A DNA stretch of 64,000 nucleotides, taken from NCBI GenBank assembly GCA_023375675.1, contig JALQBC010000009.1, positions 372,001 to 436,000 on the forward strand, in the 5' to 3' direction. The stretch's first letter is position 1, and every line of letters begins with the position of its first letter. Below, one piece after another: positions 1-11,106 of this stretch. Position numbers and translations under genes: made by a program. The DNA comes from Cytospora piceicola (taxonomy: Eukaryota > Ascomycota > Sordariomycetes > Diaporthales > Cytosporaceae). Under the pieces are notes generated by a model. It was not told the origin of the DNA, did no database searches, and worked only from the letters and a program-made list of their open reading frames with translations.

Positions 1-686
1 AAGCGAACGCGCAGCCGCAGGGACATCATACTCCCATATGACCATGAGTATAGGGAACAGCTTCGTGCTACTGGATACGAGCAGTGCAGTCGAGACTGAA
101 TTCGGGCGCGGGTATCGAGGAAGGACGCCGAGGAGGCCCAGGGGCGAGAACGAGGAGGATGTCAAGAAGCGAATGGATAGGTGGAAGGAGAGGGTCGAGA
201 CCGTACAGAGGATCACTAGTATGCATGTTAACAGCTTGCTTTGCGGGAGATCGCCGGAGTTCCATAGGTGGTAAACGTACGGAAGAACATATACTGGAAC
301 ACGATAGGCTGTTGAGCCAGTCGGCCGAAGTTGCTGTCCACCAGCACCTCCGCGTCCTCCGGGACGGACTGCTTCTCTATGCGCGCCCAGGTGAGGTAAA
401 CATCGAAGAGCAGCAGGAGGATGCCGAGGCGGATGATAGACGGGTCGAACTGGTCGCGGTCCCGCATCAAAGTGTTGTGCAGCAGGTGCCGGTAGACCTG
501 AGGCTTGATCAAGACGAGGTCGATGAACAGGACGATATAGTCGTGTTCGACATACTTGTCGCAGAACCGGCCGCAGTTCCTGCACACCGTGAGGCGGATG
601 TTGTGCCCACTGGACTTGTCACCGGCGCCCGAGTATTGCGTCCATAGCGTCTTGACGGGGTGGCGGCATTCTATGCAGATCGGCAT
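1..686 (-). CDS. ARV1: Arv1 lipid-homeostasis protein, 3' end outside the window
   Basis: ARV1-family ER membrane protein involved in sterol and sphingolipid distribution and in GPI-anchor synthesis (family knowledge). Exon 1 is 686-281 and exon 2 runs from 215 past base 1; the intron 280-216 has donor GTACGT, a TTAAC branch point and a TAG acceptor, and joining restores the frame (FF-LILCTVSTLSFHLSIRF). The N-terminus is the Arv1 zinc ribbon: Cys4/Cys7 (CIEC) and a second CRNC pair, then the hallmark segment KYVEHDYIVLFIDLVLIKPQ. Later hydrophobic stretches fit membrane spans, and exon 2 carries the conserved C-terminal SSSTKLFPILMVIWEYD. The stop codon lies beyond the window. Only the last residues are missing, so identity is secure. 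Confidence 0.93.
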
Positions 687-1375
687 CGGGAAGGTTTGTG
701 GATAGCGAGGGGCTCAATCATCTCATTCGGGGGAGACAAATTGAAAAGTGACCGGGCATTGTAGTAGTAGTCCAGTATTAGTATAGTATTAGTATGGAGT
801 GGGTGGGAAGTCGCGGAGCCGTAGGCGCGTCGTCCGGGTTTACGTACTAGGAATTAGATGTCGCAGAGAATCCGGGGAAGTGTTTATTGGAGGTGTCATG
901 CCGCCGCTCCAAGAGATCTACACCTGAGCACCTGGCCAGTCACCACATTCCCTGGATAGAACATTCAGTACAACATAAGCGCTTCTCATTTCTATCTAAT
1001 TATTTATAATTCCGCGAGTTCATTGGCGTCCTTCGCCATACCTCTCTCCGCGGCCCTGCTCGCCAACATCCTGGACAATCCCGTCTGCACTGAGACACAC
1101 ACACTTGCGGCCAAGCCCAAAATAGGATTTAGTTAACAAGACTATTTGGAGGGGCCAGTTTCTTATCTGTAGAGACAGCAACTGTAGTAGTAAATACCGT
1201 AATATTTCACCATAATAAAGCCTCTATTTCAGTCAAATCCCCTTGTTGATCGCCTCGACGCTTCGTCCTCAAACTCATCCACACCGTATATACAGAAAAC
1301 GACCTATAATAAACTACGCATTAACGCCTTCGATGCATGCATAACATGCAACTGTTGGCACTCGTCTATTCCAAA
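687..1375. other. Intergenic: ARV1 promoter and LysM-gene 3' region
   Basis: About 690 bases between the ARV1 start codon and the stop of the LysM gene, both on the minus strand. It should hold the ARV1 promoter and the 3' UTR of the upstream gene. I see short AT-rich stretches around 990-1010 and 1180-1220 but no coding signal, RNA gene or repeat. Confidence 0.6.
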
Positions 1376-3235
1376 CTAATCAGCCTTCTTATCCTTCGAC
1401 ATTGCAGAGTTGCCGCGTGGGGGCATGCGGCCCCTGAGCAGACTCGCATCCCCATCATTTCGACTCGATGAGCCGTAACTCGAGTTGAGCGGACCCGGGT
1501 TACCTTGGTCCAGCAGGCCACCTCCCATCCGCCCATCCTCGCTGTTTGTGTCTTCCAATTCGATGAGGTCCAGTTCACCTTCTGCAAATTGTCGAGCTCG
1601 GTGCGGACCCATGATGGGTGTGGTTGAACTTTTCGCCCATGCGCCACGCAGCCATGTCTCGATGGCCATCGCAGCTTTGTCAAGCCCAGTGCCTTGCTTA
1701 TTAGCAGACGTGACGTCACGGCCTTCCTCGAAAGGGCTCTCGACAATACCGGCAGCCTCGTCGCTCGTGAAACCAAATTTGGCAGTTTCGGATCCCATGA
1801 CGGCCATGGAGGGGAGGGTGTCGATGTTGAGTCCGGGCAGATGTTTCTTGGTCCAAGTGTTGAAGTAGTCCTTCTCCGGGCCTGGGGCGCGCACATTTCT
1901 ACTCAATGTCCCCACACCACCTGGTTTCCGCATCCATGCTGGTCGAACATCATCGTTGCCGCTGCCTACCCTACTGCGCGAAGGTGTTGGTGCCGATGAT
2001 GCGTATAGGGACCCAGCGTGTGGTCGATTCGCAAGCAGGCTTTGTCGACGCGAAGAAAGGCTCCCTGGACTTTCAACGATATCTGAGCTGAGAGTGATGC
2101 TGGGTACATCGAGAGAGCCCCTAGGAGTGCTCAGATTGGAGACCGTGTGCAGACTCTTCTTCCGTCTCGGTGGAAAGTAGCCCATGGCATTCCTCGAGAC
2201 TCTTGCTATTTCGATTGGGTCCCTACAGTTGTCGAGCTTCACCCATCTGACGTGTGTCCAAGGCTTCTCTTCACCAGCCTTCAGTTCCTCATTAGTAGTG
2301 TCGTTCTGTGAGGCGAAAAAGTCGTCGTGGAGAGGCTGCGCCGTGCCTTTCCCAGTCGGAGTTCCAGAAGTGGCTGAGGGTGTCGTAGCAAGAAGATCCA
2401 CCTCCTTTCCATACAAAGAAGGGCCTTCACAAGGCCTCCCCTTCACCTCACACGCATCAACTGGAAGAGCCAGCCATTTCCGTACTGTTATGTTATCCCT
2501 GGACCACAGCCCATTGGCCTTCCTGAACGCATCCTCCCGACATCTATACCTCAAAATGATCCCGGCATAGGTGTCGTTTGGTTGGACGTGGTGTACATAA
2601 ACCAGCTGGTCTTCCACTTCAGGTTTGGGCGCGTTGCTTCGAGATACCTCGTCAGAGTTCCGCCTCTTGTATTTTCCTGCCACATCCAGGCCACCGTTGA
2701 CACCATCGTGGCTCTCTAGCACACTCGCAGTCTTCCTAGCTCTATAAGCGGCTTCTCGTTCCGCTAGTGATCCTGCTGCAACATCCTCAATCCGCGGGCG
2801 ACTGTTCCCTGGTGGTTCTGGTCCCCATGCACTGGGCTGGTTGTTCCGGAGTGTTCCAACTGTCGATCTGTGCATTTTCGTTTGGCTGGTTCCTCTGGCA
2901 TCTCCATGCGTGTCACCCCCGCTTATCAAAGTCGTAGCGAATTCTTGTACTGACGACCAGCTTGGTGTCCATTGTCCTTCCAACCAGCTCTTGCCAAGCG
3001 TAGAGGAGTCAGAAGTGTTCGCTCGAGCTGGAGCAGCTCTGCTTGACGACCTCGATGACGGTCCTATTCGTGTGGCGGGGATAGGGCTTGCTCCCCTGCT
3101 CGGCGATGGGCTTGGTGAAGTCCTTAGCAGGGAGGTCGATCTCGAGGAGGCATCGCCTCCAGTTCCCAAGCGGCGGTTCCGTGGGCGGGCTTCGGCATCG
3201 TGAGCAGGGGCGGAGAGTCGGGCGGAGGACGACAT
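1376..3235 (-). CDS. LysM-domain protein without signal peptide
   Basis: Single-exon gene of 619 residues. One LysM domain lies at about residues 212-259 (YVHHVQPNDTYAGIILRYRC to WLALPVDAC), of the type found in eukaryotic intracellular LysM proteins, where the repeat is followed by a Cys-x6-Cys segment (DACEVKGRPC). The first 200 residues are Ser/Pro/Arg-rich and disordered, with no signal peptide or membrane segment, so this is not a secreted chitin-binding LysM effector. The C-terminal half is also Ser-rich and low in complexity, apart from conserved-looking patches such as KDYFNTWTKKHLPGL. The start is the ATG at 3235; the codon just before it in frame is GTG. It is divergent from SMC2. 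The molecular function is unknown to me; a role in protein or membrane association is only a guess. Confidence 0.85.
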   Translation of the reverse strand: MSSSARLSAPAHDAEARPRNRRLGTGGDASSRSTSLLRTSPSPSPSRGASPIPATRIGPSSRSSSRAAPARANTSDSSTLGKSWLEGQWTPSWSSVQEFATTLISGGDTHGDARGTSQTKMHRSTVGTLRNNQPSAWGPEPPGNSRPRIEDVAAGSLAEREAAYRARKTASVLESHDGVNGGLDVAGKYKRRNSDEVSRSNAPKPEVEDQLVYVHHVQPNDTYAGIILRYRCREDAFRKANGLWSRDNITVRKWLALPVDACEVKGRPCEGPSLYGKEVDLLATTPSATSGTPTGKGTAQPLHDDFFASQNDTTNEELKAGEEKPWTHVRWVKLDNCRDPIEIARVSRNAMGYFPPRRKKSLHTVSNLSTPRGSLDVPSITLSSDIVESPGSLSSRRQSLLANRPHAGSLYASSAPTPSRSRVGSGNDDVRPAWMRKPGGVGTLSRNVRAPGPEKDYFNTWTKKHLPGLNIDTLPSMAVMGSETAKFGFTSDEAAGIVESPFEEGRDVTSANKQGTGLDKAAMAIETWLRGAWAKSSTTPIMGPHRARQFAEGELDLIELEDTNSEDGRMGGGLLDQGNPGPLNSSYGSSSRNDGDASLLRGRMPPRGNSAMSKDKKAD

Positions 3236-3843
3236 CACGAGGAGGCCTATGACCTCGGCGCGGTGCAGTCGCCGGAGCGGATGGCTACCATCAGAGCGGG
3301 ATTTGGAAGAGCGATAATGTAAAGGAGAAGTTCAGTCGACCTAAATGAAGTGTACCAGATGTTGCTGTGGTCGAAGGTCTCAGTTGCAGCTAGAGCAGAT
3401 TATTGTTGGTCTCGTGAGGGTTAGTCGTGAGACCTTCGAGCCAAGAGGATAGATAGATAGGGTTGCCCGAAAGGTAGAGCGATGCAGCGTGGATGGCAAG
3501 TGCGTAGTGCCGCGATAGCGGGATGAATATAGAGCTTGAAGATCTTTGTCGCTTTGGAGAAGATGTGGATGTATCCCACTGAGTCCCGTTCAAAATCATG
3601 GAAAGTTGTCCATCTCGCTTTCGGTCGTGGGGGTCCGTTTGTTTTGAATGCCAGGAGGGAGATGCGATACTAGGGAGTTCAAGGTTGTGTGAGTGAGAGA
3701 TATGGAGTACGTACTCCGAAATACCAGGCTGCGGGACCCCAGCGTGGCTTGAAGGCGTGAGCACCGGCATGCTGGAATGCGGGTCCCCTACTGGACCCCC
3801 TTCTGGACCTTGCTCGGAAGGGCCCTAAAACCCCGGAAGTGCA

Positions 3844-3920
3844 TACCTAGGTAACCTCGGGAGGTCTGGATTGCCCATCTTGGCACCCACCTAGCCCGTT
3901 ATCTACCAAGTACCTAGGTA
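3844..3920. repeat. Two TACCTAGGTA palindromes
   Basis: Exact copies at 3844-3853 and 3911-3920, in the LysM/SMC2 intergenic region. They belong to a dispersed family of the same 10-base palindrome seen 16 times in this window, always outside coding exons. Confidence 0.85.
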
Positions 3921-4458
3921 AGCATCACTACATACATCGCTGCTGGGCCACCAAACGTCCACGGTTTGATAATGCAAGGCTACGGGATCACCAAAAACAA
4001 AATGGCGATATGCGCCTGAGTTACAGTTGGAATTCCAAATTTGTCCATGGTTATGGCAAGTTGCAGTCCTTTTAGTAGAGAGTTGGGAAATGGCGGAACG
4101 GCCGGAACAGCGCACTGGATCATGGACCGATACTGTACTGCCATAGGGCCAGAAGGGCTTCATTCCAAGCGTCGAATTGTAAACGTCGCACTGCTAAGTA
4201 TTTCGGCAATGTTTCATCTAAGCAATATTGGAAACTATGAGGTGTCGAGGGTTCTTGATCTTGTGAGAGTCGTGAAACAACCTTGGAACCTTGAATGATG
4301 GCTGTGAAAGGGTTAGGGTCCCTGAAGGGGAGCATTGGGGCGGTGGGTGGGGTTTGTAATTCTGTTTCGCACGGGCCATCTCGGGGGTAATTTACGGGTC
4401 GGACTTTATAGGTAGTGGGGATTCGTTGCCATGCCGCGAAACTAATAGTTTGTTTACA

Positions 4459-4467
4459 GGCGCGTCA
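4459..4467 (+). promoter_or_regulatory. MCB-like site upstream of SMC2
   Basis: GGCGCGTCA ends about 68 bases before the SMC2 start codon. It matches the core CGCGT of the MluI cell-cycle box (ACGCGT) bound by MBF in fungi, but not the first base. SMC2 expression is expected to be cell-cycle controlled; binding is inferred from the motif and context only. Confidence 0.35.
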
Positions 4468-4534
4468 CCCCTCCAAAATCCGACTTCTCTTCGATGCGCA
4501 GATCAAGGACAACCACCGAGCGCAGCCCGCCAAC

Positions 4535-7500
4535 ATGAGGGTCACAGAGATCATAGTAGACGTACGCTTACCCCCGCTGTCCCGAAAGGTCATGGCTGAC
4601 AGTTCTGCAGGGCTTCAAGTCGTATGCCGTCCGGACGGTGATCTCAGGATGGTAAACAACACAACACCACCGACAGCAGCAGCTACATGCAGTACAATCG
4701 CTGACAACCACACAGGGACGAGAGCTTCAACTCCATCACTGGTCTGAACGGCAGTGGAAAGTCCAACATCCTGGACTCCATCTGCTTCGTCTTGGGTATA
4801 ACGAATATGTCGACAGTCCGCGCGCAAAACTTACAGGTGCGATCCGAGTCTGCCTATTACGCAAACACGCCGTGTATCCCTCCGTTCTGACTGGACTTGT
4901 GGTTTTAGGATCTAATCTACAAACGAGGTCAAGCTGGAGTCACGAAAGCTAGTGTCACGATCGTCTTCGACAATAGAGATAAGAACAGGTCGCCCATCGG
5001 GTTCGAGGAGTATGCAACCATCAGCGTCACGCGGCAAATTGTCCTTGGCGGCACGTCCAAGTACCTCATCAACGGTCACCGCGCTCAACAACAAACTGTG
5101 CAGAACCTTTTCCAGTCCGTCGGTCTGAACATCAACAACCCCAACTTTTTGATTATGCAAGGCAAAATCACAAAGGTTCTGAACATGAAGGCCGTGGAAA
5201 TCCTCGCCATGATTGAAGAAGCTGCCGGTACCAGGATGTTCGAGGACCGTCGAGATAAGGCATTGAAGACCATGTCGAAAAAGGAGATGAAACTGCAGGA
5301 GATTCAAGCACTTCTCCGAGAAGAGATAGAGCCGAAGCTTGAGAAACTCCGTCAGGAGAAAAGAGCCTTCCTGGACTTCCAGCAGACACAAAATGACCTC
5401 GAACGCTTAACAAGGCTGGTGGTTGCGCACGACTACGTCAAATACCAAGAGAAGCTTGAGCAATCTGGCGCGGACCTTGACAGCAAAAAACAACGACAGC
5501 AGGACCTCGAGGACTCAGCTGTCAGGCTGAAGGGGGAGATCTCTCATCTGGAGGATGACGTTCAAAGGGTGAAGTCCCAGCGTGATAAGGAGCTTCGGAA
5601 AGGCGCAAAAGCGCAGGCTCTGGAGGAGTCTGTCAAGAAGCTTTCAAACGAGTTGGTTCGTTTGACTACTGTCATGGACCTGAAAAAGTCAAGCCTGACT
5701 GAAGAGCAAGACCGAAGAATTGCTGGAGAGAAGAACGTTGCGGAACTTGAAGCGGCTCTGCAAGACAAAACCAAAGTCTACGACAAAATGAAGGCGAAAC
5801 ATGACTCTGCCAAGGAAGAGCTTGAGAGGCAGAGCCAGGAGGCGGAGTCTAAGGAGGAACTGTTGCAGACCTTGCAAACTGGAGTCGCATCCAAGGAAGG
5901 CCAAGAAAATGGCTATCAAGCTCAGCTGCAAGACGCGAGGCATCGAGCTTCTGCCGCAGTCACGGAACAAGAACAAGCCAAGATCAAGATTGCACATCTT
6001 GAGAAACGTATAAAAGATGAAGAGCCTCGTGCGAAGAAAGCTAAAGACCAGAATGCCGGTCTGCTCAAAGAGCTAGAAGTCCTCAAGTCCCAGGCCCAGA
6101 ATCTTGAGACCGAAATCGGCAAGCTTGGCTTCAGCCCTGGGGCCGAGGAGGATTTGTACAGAGAGGAGAACGGCCTCCAGCAAAAGATTCGCAGCCTTCG
6201 GCAAGAATCCGATGCTTTGAAGCGTAGAGTGGCCAACATCGACTTCAACTATGCCGACCCAGTACCTAACTTCGACAGGTCGAAGGTGAAGGGTCTCGTT
6301 GCTCAACTGTTTACACTGGACAAGGAAAGCACAAGGGCTGGAACCGCCCTCGAGATTTGTGCTGGTGGTCGACTTTATAATGTCGTCGTTGATACCGAGG
6401 TGACCGGTACGCAGCTGCTCAGGGGCGGTAGATTGCGGAAACGCGTAACTATCATTCCCCTTAACAAGATTTCTACCTTCAAGGCATCTGCACAGACCAT
6501 TGCGACAGCCCAGAGGATTGCCCCAGGCAAGGTCGATCTGGCTCTTTCACTGGTGGGCTATGATAATGAGGTCTCAGCTGCTATGGAGTACGTATTTGGC
6601 AACACTCTAGTCTGCGAAGATGCCGACACTGCCAAGAGGGTTACCTTTGATCCCAATGTCCGGATGAGAAGTATCACCCTTCAAGGAGATGCCTACGACC
6701 CATCCGGCACATTGTCTGGTGGCAGTGCACCGAACTCTAGCGGAGTTCTGGTCACCATGCAGAAGCTGAACGAGCTGAACCGGCAACTAAGGGAGGCCGA
6801 GGCAGCACTACGCGAGCTCCAAGCCAGGATATCGCGAGAGAAGTCAAAACTTGACCAGGCCCGGAGAATCAAGCAGGAACTTGATCTCAAGTCCCACGAG
6901 ATCAAGCTCGCGGAGGAGCAAATTGGCAGCAACTCGTCCTCGTCCATTATTCATGAGGTCGAGAACATGAAGGAAACCATCATTGAGCTTAAGACTAATG
7001 TCCATGAAGCTAAAAAACGACATGCTGAGGCAACCGCGGACGCCAAGCGAATCGAGAAGGACATGAAGGACTTCGATAACAACAAGGACGGTAAACTGGT
7101 CGAGCTGCAAGCTTCCTTGGACAAGCTGCGATCATCCTTGGAGAAACATAGAACTTCGGTGAAGACCCTGCAAAAAGAGCTTCAGAATGCTCAATTGGAT
7201 TCTGAGCAAGTATCTGGCGACCTTGCGGCTGCACGTGAGCAGCTCCAAGAGATCGACTTAGCCATCAAGGCCCAACAAGATGAGATCGCTCAGACGTCTA
7301 ACCAACGGGATGAGCTCAAGGAGACCCACGACAAGGCCCAGGCGGATCTTGACGGGGAACGGGCCAAGCTCAGCATCTTTGATGACGAACTCCGCGCTTT
7401 AGAGGATGCTAAGCGATCCAAGAACTCTCGCATCACTGAGGAGGGCCTGGAAATGCAGAAGCTCGGCCATCAGATCGAAAAATTCCACAAGGAGCAACAG

Positions 7501-8315
7501 GTTGCTGTGCAGGCTGTTTCTCATATGGAGAAAGAGCACGAGTGGATTGCTGACGAGAAGGACAACTTCGGCCGCGTTGGCACCCCGTACGACTTCAAGA
7601 AACACAACATTGGGGAGTGCAAGTCAACCCTCAAGAACTTGACGGAGCGGTTCCAGGGCATGAAAAAGAAGATCAACCCGAAGGTCATGAACATGATTGA
7701 CAGCGTCGAGAAGAAGGAGGCATCCCTGAAGCACATGATGAAGACGGTCATTCGCGACAAGAAGAAGATTGAGGAGACCATCATCAGCTTGGACGACTAC
7801 AAGAAGAAGGCGCTGCATGAGACATGGGAAAAGGTCAACGCTGACTTTGGTGAAATCTTCTCGGAGCTCCTCCCCGGAGGCAGTTTCGCCAAGCTGGATC
7901 CTCCTGAGGGCAAGACCATCAGCGACGGTTTGGAGGTCAAGGTCTGTCTGGGCAAGGTCTGGAAGCAGAGTCTAACGGAGTTGAGTGGTGGTCAAAGGTA
8001 CGATCATCAAATAGCAAGTCAACTGGACCAGCTACTAACGCGTTATATAGATCACTCATCGCCCTCTCGCTTATCATGGCCCTGCTACAGTTCAAGCCAG
8101 CGCCGATGTACATTTTAGACGAGGTTGACGCTGCGCTTGATCTGTCACACACCCAGAATATTGGTCGTTTGATCAAGACGCGATTCAAGGGCTCACAGTT
8201 CATCGTTGTTAGTTTGAAGGACGGCATGTTTCAGAACGCAAATCGGATCTTCAAGACACGGTTCAGCGAGGGTACAAGTATGGTGCAGGCTTTAACCCCG
8301 GCTGATTTGAAGTAA
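4535..8315 (+). CDS. SMC2: SMC2, condensin core ATPase subunit
   Basis: Condensin SMC subunit of 1180 residues, the usual length for SMC2; with SMC4 and the non-SMC subunits it compacts mitotic chromosomes. Exons: 4535-4561 (only 27 nt), 4611-4651, 4716-4836, 4909-7997, 8051-8315. All junctions keep phase, and the spliced N-terminus [20 protein letters not shown] is typical. Walker [10 protein letters not shown] is at about residues 32-40, and [20 protein letters not shown] follows. Two long coiled coils flank a hinge at about residues 510-680 ([11 protein letters not shown] to [13 protein letters not shown]). The C-terminal head has the signature LTELSGGQR, split by the last intron after the codon for Gln, and Walker [13 protein letters not shown] at about 1110. 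SMC2 rather than SMC4 is indicated by the [15 protein letters not shown] and [20 protein letters not shown] segments. It is convergent with the MOSC gene, with about 250 bases between stops. Confidence 0.98.
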
Positions 8316-8561
8316 GAAGAAGGTTTGTTGTCTATGATGGTATCTGGAGTTTGGGGCGGTTAGTGGCACATTGCACATGCACGTGGTGGCGGCTTCTGCG
8401 ATGTAACGATTATTGGTATCACTTATGTGCAACGGTACACGATAGGGTTAACGGGCTTGGTACTGGTTGTTTACGATTGGATGACGGGTTTATCTTGTCT
8501 ATAAGTGGCTTCGTTGGTCATAATAATGATTCCCCCTGCTCATGGCATACAAAAGCTTTCG

Positions 8562-10165
8562 CTATACCTTTTTGAAAAAGTGCTCGCCTCTCTCCAACAC
8601 CTCCAGTGACATTCCTACAGTCACACGAGTCTCGGGAACCTCCACGTTCTCGAAAAGAGGAGTGCATTGCATCCCTAAACACCCTGTTTTGGGTGCTCCC
8701 TCGTCGATGTCTCGGTGGGCTCTTAAGGACTTGTCCGGCTGAAGTGGGTGGCGTATCCCAGTATCTGGGTTGACATTGGGTAATTTGCATCTAAACAATG
8801 TCAGTTCGTATGTTTGACCCACTTCCGAATTTCTGATAGTCGTCCTCCGACGCAGAAGGGGCGTCCCTCACCTTGTAGTACGACACGAGACATGGAACGT
8901 TGGCTCATCCTCTTGGTGTGATGAGTGCGCGAACCGGACCTTCTTCCACGAGTCTTCATCATATGCAGGGCAGCCAGTGACTACAATCGACACCAGGCAG
9001 TCAGCATATTGGTTAACAGAAGTGACAAGACGATACTCTCACGAACCGTAGATGTTGGCTCGAAACCTGCGGGGGTTGAGCTCGTGCAAGGCTTCATCCT
9101 TCGGCACCTTGGCCTCCAAGTCTCGCACGCTAGCAAGGCCGAGGATATGGATTGGGTACTAGTACCATGTTTGTGTCAGTACTACACTGCGATATCATGC
9201 AAGGTCAGAGATAGGAAAGGAACAATGAATCTGACCGAATCCTGAAAGCTGACCACAGGCTGGTACCCGGCCTCGTCCTTCTTGGGGGCACACCTGAAGA
9301 CTTCCCGCAGCTTCTCGGGGCTGCTCCGGAACAGCCCCAGCCTGTTGCTGACGCCCAGGTACATGCCCAGCTCCTCGGGCAGCTCCGAGCCCATGTTCAG
9401 ACCCGTGGCCGTGTCCCCCCACACCCTGACGTCCGCGTACTCGTAGCCCTTGGCCTTGACCTCCTCCCCCGAAGGGGCCCGCACCGGCAATAAGACCTCC
9501 TTCTCTGGCTGCCCCGAGGGGCCCCTCAGGCATTTCGCCGCGACCGTCTCCAGGGCGCCCCTGACGCCGGCACTCCGCCAGGGGAACCGCAGGACGAGAA
9601 ACGCCTCGCTGGACCTGACGCCCAGGGTGCCCGGCTTCATCTTGGCGAGGTCCGGCTGCCACAGCTCAGTCTCCACCGTGGCGAGCAGGGGGAACTGCCT
9701 CTGGGTGATGAAGTCCCAGGCGTGGGCCTTGGCCTCCTCGGCGCCGCGCTCGCCGACGCCCACTGGGAAGGGGCTCTTGAGCTGGGCGAAGGTGAAGAGC
9801 CGGTCGAACTCCAGGCCTGTTGGGATGACCCTGGCCGTCGTGACCTCGATCCCCTTGCATGACTTGACGGGGTAGATGAAGAGGGACTTGATGGTCCCGG
9901 CGCCGGCGGGTGAGGTGTGCTCCGCCTTCCAGTGGTCTCTCAGGTTCGACCTTGAGGGCTCGACGCCGAGCTTGGTGTGGGTTTCCCGCAGGGCGTCGCT
10001 CTTCCGGGGCGGGAACGGCGGGAAGAGGACGAATACTGGTGCGCAGAAGGCGCAGAGTGTGACGATCAAGACGAGAATCGAGGCTGGGTCGAGTTGCCAG
10101 GCCGAAGTACCCTCCACGCCTGTGACGTTGGAGGGTGGTGGTAAGTATCTGTCCATGTACCCCAT
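8562..10165 (-). CDS. MOSC-domain protein, mARC-like molybdenum cofactor enzyme
   Basis: 459-residue protein from four exons: 10165-9236, 9158-9047, 8980-8872, 8790-8562, all in phase; the first donor is an unusual GTCAGA. Residues about 28-50 (ASILVLIVTLCAFCAPVFVL) form one membrane segment, followed by the MOSC N-terminal beta-barrel domain (IKSLFIYPVKSCKGIEV, GLEFDRLF) and the MOSC domain (ANIYVTGCPAYDEDSWKKVR, CRTTRCKLPNVNPDTG). The Cys of RCKLPNVNPDTG (about residue 385) aligns with the Mo-ligand cysteine of mARC proteins. By family, it should bind molybdenum cofactor and reduce N-hydroxylated substrates with cytochrome b5 partners, anchored in an organelle outer membrane. Substrate and location are inferred. 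The exon is very GC-rich. Confidence 0.92.
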
Positions 10166-10787
10166 CTTTTATTGTCTTTTTGCAGATGGGGGTGGGGGAT
10201 ATCAGTCAGTAGATCGAGATTCGGCTCTATGTCGAAGCAATTGAGGCGTTCACTGAGTCGAGGTTGACGGAAAGAAGCGCTGATGTGATTTCATGTGTTC
10301 GAGTGTCTCAAAGTTGCGACACTTCAGCGTTTGACATTTGGCACGCATCATCTGAGTGTTTGTTATTCCACTCTATTCATTCCATCTTCTTTCTAGCTGT
10401 GCATCTGGGGCTCCTTAGGAGGAAGGTGTTGATGATACCCAAACTGTAAGTACTTAGGTAGACAAGTCAAACGAATATATGCAACTACCTCAAGTCCTAG
10501 ACAAGTTGCTTGCCATTGCACATGTGCCTGTTCGTGAGGTGGACTCTGGCTTTAGGAGCGGGATTATTACATAAGAAATATTACATAAGCAAACAACCTG
10601 TAACTTTGGAAGTTACATAGATAATCAAGGGGCCGAACCTGTCTTGGAAGTCACGAACGTGGTTCGGGTGCTTCAGCCGAACCGGACCAAACACGGCAGA
10701 CAAGGAAAGCCACGTGGAAATTGCACGCTTGCCCGAGTGGGGGACCGACTCTACCATACTGTAGTATTGTATTATACACCTGGGCAC

Positions 10788-11106
10788 TACCTAGGTACCT
10801 AGCAAATACAAGTAGATAGGTACTTCTAGTAAGTACATATCTAGTACACTGCAAGCTTACACAGTAACATACGGTACGGAGTCGTCACACCCACCCTAGG
10901 AAATCAAGGAGTGCCGCCGTTGCTTGAGTTGGTGTGGATGTTGTGGGGGTTACTGTTTCTGAGACCAGCGGATAACCTTTCGACATTCGAGTCATCGCAC
11001 CTGCTCAAGCTACACCTGCCAATGACTTGACAGCCAGCCGCTGTTATTATGAACTCCTGATATTTCCCAACAAACCATGACAACAACATACTTCAGTACC
11101 TAGGTA
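10788..11106. repeat. TACCTAGGTA palindromes
   Basis: Exact copies at 10788-10797 and 11097-11106 in the gene-poor tract. Between them lie related runs of GTACNT/AGGTAC such as TAGATAGGTACTTC, so the area looks built from this motif. Confidence 0.8.

Larger units (their letters stand above)
3236..4534. promoter_or_regulatory. Bidirectional promoter region between LysM gene and SMC2
   Basis: About 1.3 kb between divergent start codons, so it must contain both promoters. It holds two copies of TACCTAGGTA (3844-3853 and 3911-3920) and a CGCGTCA site about 70 bases before the SMC2 ATG. A minus-strand open frame at 3390-3770 has no family resemblance and is most easily explained as leader or chance sequence. 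Confidence 0.6.

Noticed and set aside
3390..3770. Minus-strand frame of 126 codons upstream of the LysM gene
   Set aside because: No family resemblance; it lies in the bidirectional promoter region.
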